Part shown: positions 58,530 to 64,000 of the stretch, piece after piece
Position numbering within the stretch: position 1 is the stretch's first letter
Layout of the letters: every line of letters starts with the position of its first letter
From: Cristatella mucedo
Lineage: Eukaryota; Bryozoa; Phylactolaemata; Cristatellidae
Reading direction: 5' to 3'
DNA length: 64,000 bases
NCBI GenBank assembly: GCA_009760855.2
Contig: WPIO01000166.1
Location: 378,501-442,500 of the forward strand
The notes under the pieces: generated by a model
What the model saw: only the letters and a program-made list of their open reading frames with translations
Databases searched by the model: none
Told to the model about the DNA's origin: nothing
Made by a program: the position numbers and the translations under genes

Positions 58530-59640
58530 CGCTCTCCTCCGCTCGCCTCCTCAGGAGCGCCGAGCCTCATTGAGCAACTGCTGATGCCTAAGGCGACTAG
58601 CGTCGGCCTGGACCTCGGCTTGACAACTTGCAGCGAGCGGTACTCGGCGGTAAACCGGACGGCTTCTCAGCTTATCCATAGCGCACTGGCGGTGCAGGTG
58701 TGCACCCACCCACCCATCCATCCATCCATCCACCCGGGTCTCCACGCTCTGCTGCCGCTGCCGGCGGAGCTCCTACGTCATCACTACGCTGTCTAATGGA
58801 GCTTTACCGAAGGTCCTCTGAGGTTGCTCTGAGCAGTGACGCTCACTTTTTATCAGCGAGTCGTCGTTTGTCACGAAAAGCTGACGCAGCAGCTCGCAGC
58901 TCTCGCTTTGAAGCACGCTCCCTCCGTGGGCCCCCAACCGTGAAGAATTCCGCCTCCTCCCGTAGAGACACGCCTGGGCTCGGTGAGTGCGATCGTTATC
59001 GAGCGGCCCGCGCTCGGCTTTGGTTGCACAACTCCTAGAACTGCACACTGGTCCAGTGGCCGTCGCACGAAGCCGAATGTCAACAGACAGCATGATACGG
59101 GCTCATCTCGTCGCAAGTAGCAATATCGTCAGCCAATCAGGATGCTCGGGTCGGTCTAGGTCAAGTCGGTCTTGGTCAAGGTCAAGTCAAGTCTATCGGC
59201 TTGGTAAATCCAGTATGCCTGTGAGAAGAAAATGCGATCGGACAGGGTTCAAGTGCAATGGGCTAATTAATGTGCGATTGGCTAAAGGGATTAAATTAAA
59301 ATAGGAAGGGATTAAAAAGGATTGGAGTCTACTAGAAGCTTATGATCGACTGTCCCGAAATTTGTGAGCCAATCCGTTCCTCATTCAACATACAAAGTGG
59401 CTGCCTGGAGCAAAAGTGTACGAATTTACCATTTAATGCACCACTTCTTTATTACCCGTTACAGTCAGGCAACGCTATTACTATTAGCCTGACGTCCGTT
59501 GCTCCCGAGCACAGCTGCTATTGCCATAGCAGCTGTGGCGCCACGAACTAGCAGAACGGGGCTGGTGTGCAGTTTGGTACGAACCTGATTGACCGGCAGT
59601 TTAAGCTCACGTACGGGCCTATTTAGCTGAGATTTATTCT
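58530..59640. other. No gene recognised
   Basis: CCAT repeats at 58705-58735 and tcaagtcggtcttgg repeats near 59155-59195; nothing else. Confidence 0.5.
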
Positions 59641-59661
59641 CGTGCTTCCATCAGAACACAT

Positions 59662-59664
<3 letters not shown>

Positions 59665-59745
<81 letters not shown>
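59665..59745. repeat. (CA)n microsatellite
   Basis: About 40 CA units. Confidence 0.97.
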
Positions 59746-59748
<3 letters not shown>

Positions 59749-59952
59749 TATAATGCACCACTGCATTCTACTGAACATCATGCCACGTGTATCGAGTAAG
59801 TATACTGCTGTAACTAGTGAACTCAGCCTGTAAGGCTAATACTCAGCTATACATGAGCGAGCTCGATGCACGTGACAGTATTATGGATATGGGACGCAGA
59901 AGTTGGCTATTCGCATGGCTTTTAGGTTTCTCCCGGAGGGTTTGATTTGAGG

Positions 59953-60026
59953 GCACCTGCACACCTGCACACCTGCACCTGCACCTGCACACCTGCACAC
60001 CTGCACCTGCACCTGCACACCTGCAC
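59953..60026. repeat. CACCTG/CACACCTG repeat
   Basis: Alternating cacctg and cacacctg units; each contains the E-box CACCTG. Confidence 0.9.
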
Positions 60027-60221
60027 CGAAAAGCTTTGAGCGGAAACTCTGCCGCTGGCCACTGACCGCGGCTTTCAGTCACTTTCAGCTGCGACCAGCC
60101 TCGCCGCGGCGATTTCACGACGTGAGCGCTTTTTCCTGTACCGTGATCCGGCAATCTGCTCCAGCATCACGAACAGCCGCTCGTTGCAAAACACGGCTTT
60201 CGCCGGGCGCCATTCTGGACT

Positions 60222-60420
60222 GAGGGAGGGAGGGAGGGAGGGAGGGAGGGACTGAGGGAGGGAGGGAGGGAGGGAGGGAGGGAGGGAGGGAGGGAGGGAG
60301 GGAGGGAGGGAGGGAGGGAGGGAGGGGGGGGGAGGGAGGGAGGGAGGGAGGGACTGAGGGAGGGAGGGAGGGAGGGAGAGAGGGAGGGACTGAGGGAGGG
60401 AGGGAGGGAGGGAGGGAGGA
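60222..60420. repeat. (GGGA)n microsatellite
   Basis: About 200 bp of gggagg-type repeats with gactgaggg interruptions. Confidence 0.97.
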
Positions 60421-60424
60421 GCCT

Positions 60425-61300
60425 CGTGCGTTCTGCGTCTATTCACTCCATCATCCACCAAAGTTGAATTGCAACGCAGGTTCGCTGCAGACGAGCTGCG
60501 GACGTGCTGCTGGCGCACTGGACGACGATCATCCACCGAAGCAAGGCCGCAGCCAAGGGTGCTTCGGCGAAGGCAGCGTGCCGCATGGCAGCGTACGTTG
60601 ATCGACGCTTGCGTACGCGCGAGCGCGGAGGACGTGCCTGCCGCGAACGAGGATTGCGTTCACACGGGAGATCCCTCGTGACCCGATGGCTCGCCGGGTC
60701 ACGCCTGCCGGCGGGGGACTCACACGATTTCGTCAGCGCTACGGACAATGCGCGAGAGGATTTAGGGTCGGGCCCGAACGTACCGCGGCTCGATCGTCGC
60801 TCGGCCAGCTTGCGCTCGCACGAGTGCTCACCGGCCCGGATCCAGATTCCCTTCGACGCTCGCGTCGAATGGTTGCTGGGTGCACGACGCGTGCCGTTGC
60901 ATTGATTGAATCTCGAGCGGTCGCTTCGAGTGGCGTTCCGGGTGGCTCAGCTTGCGGTTGCGGGCGCGCTGCTCGCTTCCGCTTCCGCCGAGCGAGATGC
61001 GGCAGCTCGAGCTGTCAGTTCACGGGCACGCAGCCAACGGCTGTGAGGCGAGGGTTGGCGGGGCTTCGGCGCCCGGGACGTCGCCGACAAAAGACTGCTG
61101 AATGTAGTTGAAGAAATAAAAAGTAAAATACATATATAAATATACAACAAATAAGATATAATAATATAATAAATAAATAAACGAGAGATAAAAGTCTGTT
61201 GATTTGCACTTGGCTGGCATTATTATGCTTTTTTTCGAGAGCACAGCATAGTTTAGTTTTAGGGTATTTTTCAACAGTAAATTGGAAGAACACCGAGGAG
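60425..61300. other. GC-rich block then AT-rich block, no gene recognised
   Basis: 60450-61100 is CpG-rich with overlapping open frames on both strands, none recognisable. 61110-61190 is very AT-rich. Confidence 0.45.
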
Positions 61301-61304
61301 CTGA

Positions 61305-61650
61305 TGATAACAAGAATAATACATTTGATATAGCGCCCTCAGAGAACTCAGTCTCTTTCTAGGCACTTTACATTTGCTGCAGAGGAAGCACGGTCGAATG
61401 GTCAGCGGCAGCATGCTCAATGGCAGCAAGCATAACACGGTTAGGAATGGCATGCACACGCTCAGCATGCAGGTGTGGTTAGTGGCAGCATGCACAGTGT
61501 CAGCACACATATGCACACTAAAGACGAATCGCTCGGACCCACTAAATGCCATCATAAATCGATGCCTTTTTAGTTTCTGTTTAAATGTGGTCAAGTCAGG
61601 GGATGTGATGCAAGTCGGAAGTGAGTTCCAAAGGATTTGAGGTTCGGGGA
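61305..61650 (-). mobile_element. LINE 3' end
   Basis: The minus strand encodes LWNSLPTCITSPDLTTF and KQKLKRHRFMMAF, then the 3' UTR and a tail at about 61305. The rest of ORF2 is replaced by unrelated DNA at 61640. Confidence 0.8.
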
Positions 61651-61654
61651 GACG

Positions 61655-62330
61655 CGGTGGATGGCGATGGGGGAGGTAAGTAGAAAGAGCTCTGAACGCG
61701 AGCACAGCCAGCCGTGCAGGGGGGCAGGGGGCCACTTTTACACCCGCACCCGAGGCAGCCAACGGTGTGAGAATTATCGTACGGGGGGGGGTCCACACAG
61801 CCCAGTGGGTTCGTCCAACGAGGTAGAGTGGCACGAAGGCCGCCTCCCCCGGCACGGACGCCCCCCATCGCCCCTCGGTTCCCAGCTTCTGTGCCCATGA
61901 GCACGCGTCCGTACGAAGATAGCTCCGGAGTCTGTACGACGGCGACAAGATTGAGCTGCCGGACGTAATTAAGCCAGCGACTTGCGTTGCCGTCGGACAG
62001 ACGCGGCCTCTGCGAGGCTGCGCACCGTCGCTAACGTGTCGCTACGCAGCCGAAAGTGCCACAACGCGATTGGTCAAGCTGTACGCCGAGAGTCGTCCGA
62101 CTGTTCCGACTAGCCGACCCGAATCCACATATGAATCCTTCGTCGGACAGTTGGAGGATTTAGTCCCCACCCTTCGGGTGTGGTCCGGACATTGTCAGGA
62201 TTGATGTGTATACTTTTTTTTCCAGCGAGGCATTCCGCTTCGGCAGCGGCGGCGGCTCAGCTCGGCCGCTGCTGAGCCGTGCGAGCCTGACTAATGGCTG
62301 CTCGCGCGGTCGCCTTTCGCTGAACCCCCA
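61655..62330. other. No gene recognised
   Basis: GC-rich DNA replacing the LINE upstream of 61640; no conserved frame. Confidence 0.5.
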
Positions 62331-62334
62331 GCAG

Positions 62335-62485
62335 CCGTAGCAGCCGCAGCAGCCGCCGCCGCAGCCAGCAGCAGCATCCGTAGCAGCAGCAGCAGCATCC
62401 GTAGCAGCAGCAGCAGCAGCCGTAGCAGCCGCAGCAGCCGTAGCAGCAGCAGCAGCAGCCGTAGCAGCAGCAGCAGCAGCAGGCT
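62335..62485. repeat. (AGC)n repeat with GTAGCAGC units
   Basis: agcagc arrays punctuated by cgtagcagc. Confidence 0.95.
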
Positions 62486-62579
62486 CCGACAAATGGCTGT
62501 GCCTGAGGTCGGCGGAGGTGGCTGCGAGCGTGCCGGAGCGAGAGGGCGGAGCTACCGGAAACGACTGATTCATGGCCGC

Positions 62580-62965
62580 CGCACTTATTCGTTGATAATA
62601 GTGATGTTAATCGTTATGACAATGCACTTTCGTGGCGTCCCTAAGAGAACTAAGTCTCTTATTTTAGACGAAGCACACGTGCTGGACAGAAAGGAAGTCA
62701 ATTGATGAGCGATAGCATGCGAAAATACAATCGCAGAGCGCACAAGCGAAGGTGGAGACAGGAAGGAAGTCAGTTGATGAGCGATTGCATGCGAGAATAC
62801 AATCGCAGAGCAATGCGAAAGCGGAGGTAGAGACATTCACGAGGAACAAAGTGCGGCGGTCGGGCTTGGAGTTTACCTTAGCTAATGCTGTCAAGTCTGA
62901 TGACGTTGTGATCTCAGTCAACCACGAGTTCCTAACTTTGGGAGCATGAACGTTTCTGCACGTCA
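62580..62965 (-). mobile_element. Diverged LINE 3' end with an internal tandem duplication
   Basis: ccctaagagaactaagtctc marks the tail and accacgagttcctaactttg the coding end. Between them, 62686-62756 is repeated at 62757-62831. Confidence 0.55.
62686..62831 (+). repeat. Tandem duplication of about 70 bp
   Basis: Both copies contain ggaagtca, ttgatgagcga and atacaatcgcagagc. Confidence 0.85.
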
Positions 62966-63289
62966 GCCGATTGTCACAAACGAAATGACGATAGTGCCGA
63001 ACTCCTACCAATAGGACCGCCCGAGCGTGCAGGAAAGGGTGCCTCCTGCGTAATCATGCACTCGGAATTTAAGCGTCGTATTTAATAGTGCTTAAAGTTT
63101 GAAAGCTACGCGAAGGAAACCTCTTACGAAGCTAGCCACCACATTCAGTCCCTAACATTACGGGCTGTCTATCTCGGTGGCTGGCTAAATACTCTACCAG
63201 CTCACTGGTTTTATGTACAGGCTGAGCTACTGTATTTCCATTTCGGCTTGGCAAGTCAAAAAAGTCCCCAATTATAAAAATAATAATGC

Positions 63290-64000
63290 ACTTGATAAAG
63301 CGCCCTCAGAGAACTCAATCTCTTTCTAGGCGTTTTACGTTTACTGCAAAGGGAATCTCGATTGAATGGTGCGTAAGATCACGCTTGATAAACAACATGA
63401 ATAACATGGTTAGTGGTGACATGCACAGGGTCAGCATGCAAAAGTGGTTAGTGGCAGCATGCACAGTGTCAGCACGCATAAGCACATAAGGGCGAATCAC
63501 AGGGACCCACTAAATGCTGTCCTAAATAGGTGTGTTTGTTAGTTCTTTTTAAATGTGGTCAAATCAAAGGCTGTTCTGACGCAAGTCGGGAGGGAGTTTC
63601 AGGCTTTGAGAGCATGCAAACTAAATGCACGGTCTCCAAAGGATTTGAGGTTTGTACGAGGTATTGGTAAACTGTTGGATTCCGAAAAGCGGGTGGTACG
63701 ATGCATGGCCTGGTGGGGGAATAGATCTGAGAGATAGGCTGGAACCAAAGAATGAAGTGACCTAAAAGTGAGCGACAAAACCTTGAAGTCGATGCGTTGC
63801 TTGTCTGGGAGCCAGTGCAGGTCGGGGAGAAGTGGTGTGATGTGGCAACTGAGACGCTCAGTACAGACAAGCCTAGCTTCGGAGTTTTGCACCAGCTGCA
63901 ATCGCTTGAATGCACATGCCGGTAGGCCAGCAAGCTGTGAGCTACAGAAGTCGAGACGGGATGTCACGAATGCTAAGCCTTTGCAGCTGTAGACGATTAT
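63290..64000 (-). mobile_element. LINE 3' portion, cut by the window edge
   Basis: The minus-strand frame from 63967 to 63599 encodes MTSRLDFCSSQLAGLPA, LQLVQNSEARLVC, HITPLLPDLHWLPDKQRI, FKVLSLTFRSLHSLVPAYL and RTNLKSFGDRAFSLHALKA. The 3' UTR and tail (gataaagcgccctcagagaa) follow. It is the best preserved C-terminus in the window and continues beyond 64000. Confidence 0.9.

Noticed and set aside
60504-61111. Overlapping + strand frames in a CpG-rich block.
   Set aside because: Competing frames exist on the other strand and no motif is recognisable.

Overview
This is a eukaryotic, animal (metazoan) genomic window. The evidence is a spliced gene ending in three Krüppel-like-factor (KLF) zinc fingers, GT-AG introns, tRNA-headed SINEs, and fragments of L2/CR1-type LINEs that carry reverse transcriptase. 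CpG is frequent even outside the GC-rich blocks and there are no vertebrate repeat families, so I infer an invertebrate. I cannot name the species.

The only gene I can support is a KLF of the KLF3/8/12 class on the + strand. The two last exons (50825-51246 and 51986-52158) encode three C2H2 fingers. A 45-nt exon at 46665-46709 encodes EPVDLS, the CtBP-binding motif of KLF3, KLF8 and KLF12. Three further candidate exons (31670-31700 coding part, 37096-37445, 47558-47688) were found only by reading splice sites. They fit in phase and give one open frame of 384 codons including the stop (383 residues), close to vertebrate KLF12 in length. The upstream exons are inferences; the finger exons are near certain.

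Layout. 1-2.8 kb: a LINE tail, GC-rich DNA and a run of near-perfect hairpins. 2.8-7.2 kb: a SINE with a clean target-site duplication, long GA tracts and a CpG-rich block with a promoter-like core and a strong splice donor near 5.3 kb. 7.2-14.4 kb: sparse DNA with LINE and SINE remains and a CA tract. 14.4-17.2 kb: CpG-rich DNA with a TATA box followed by a hairpin leader and donor, then a CT/CCCT tract of about 490 bp. 17.7-18.1 kb: a composite AT/GT/CA repeat. 19.4-27.5 kb: LINE graveyard, including a reverse transcriptase fragment with YADD and a 187-bp hAT element resembling SPIN inserted in an older LINE copy. 27.5-31.5 kb: a SINE with an internal minisatellite and a CTG tract. 31.5-52.2 kb: the KLF gene, its introns full of SINEs, LINE tails and microsatellites. 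52.2-54 kb: GC-rich 3' flank, probably 3' UTR. 54-64 kb: LINE fragments, an 18-bp minisatellite, GGGA and AGC tracts, and a LINE 3' end cut by the window edge.

The LINE 3' tail and the tail of one SINE family are alike, which suggests that the LINE machinery mobilised the SINE. Most long open frames in this window are by-products of GA/CT, CA/GT, CCG and 18-bp repeats and are not reported as genes.
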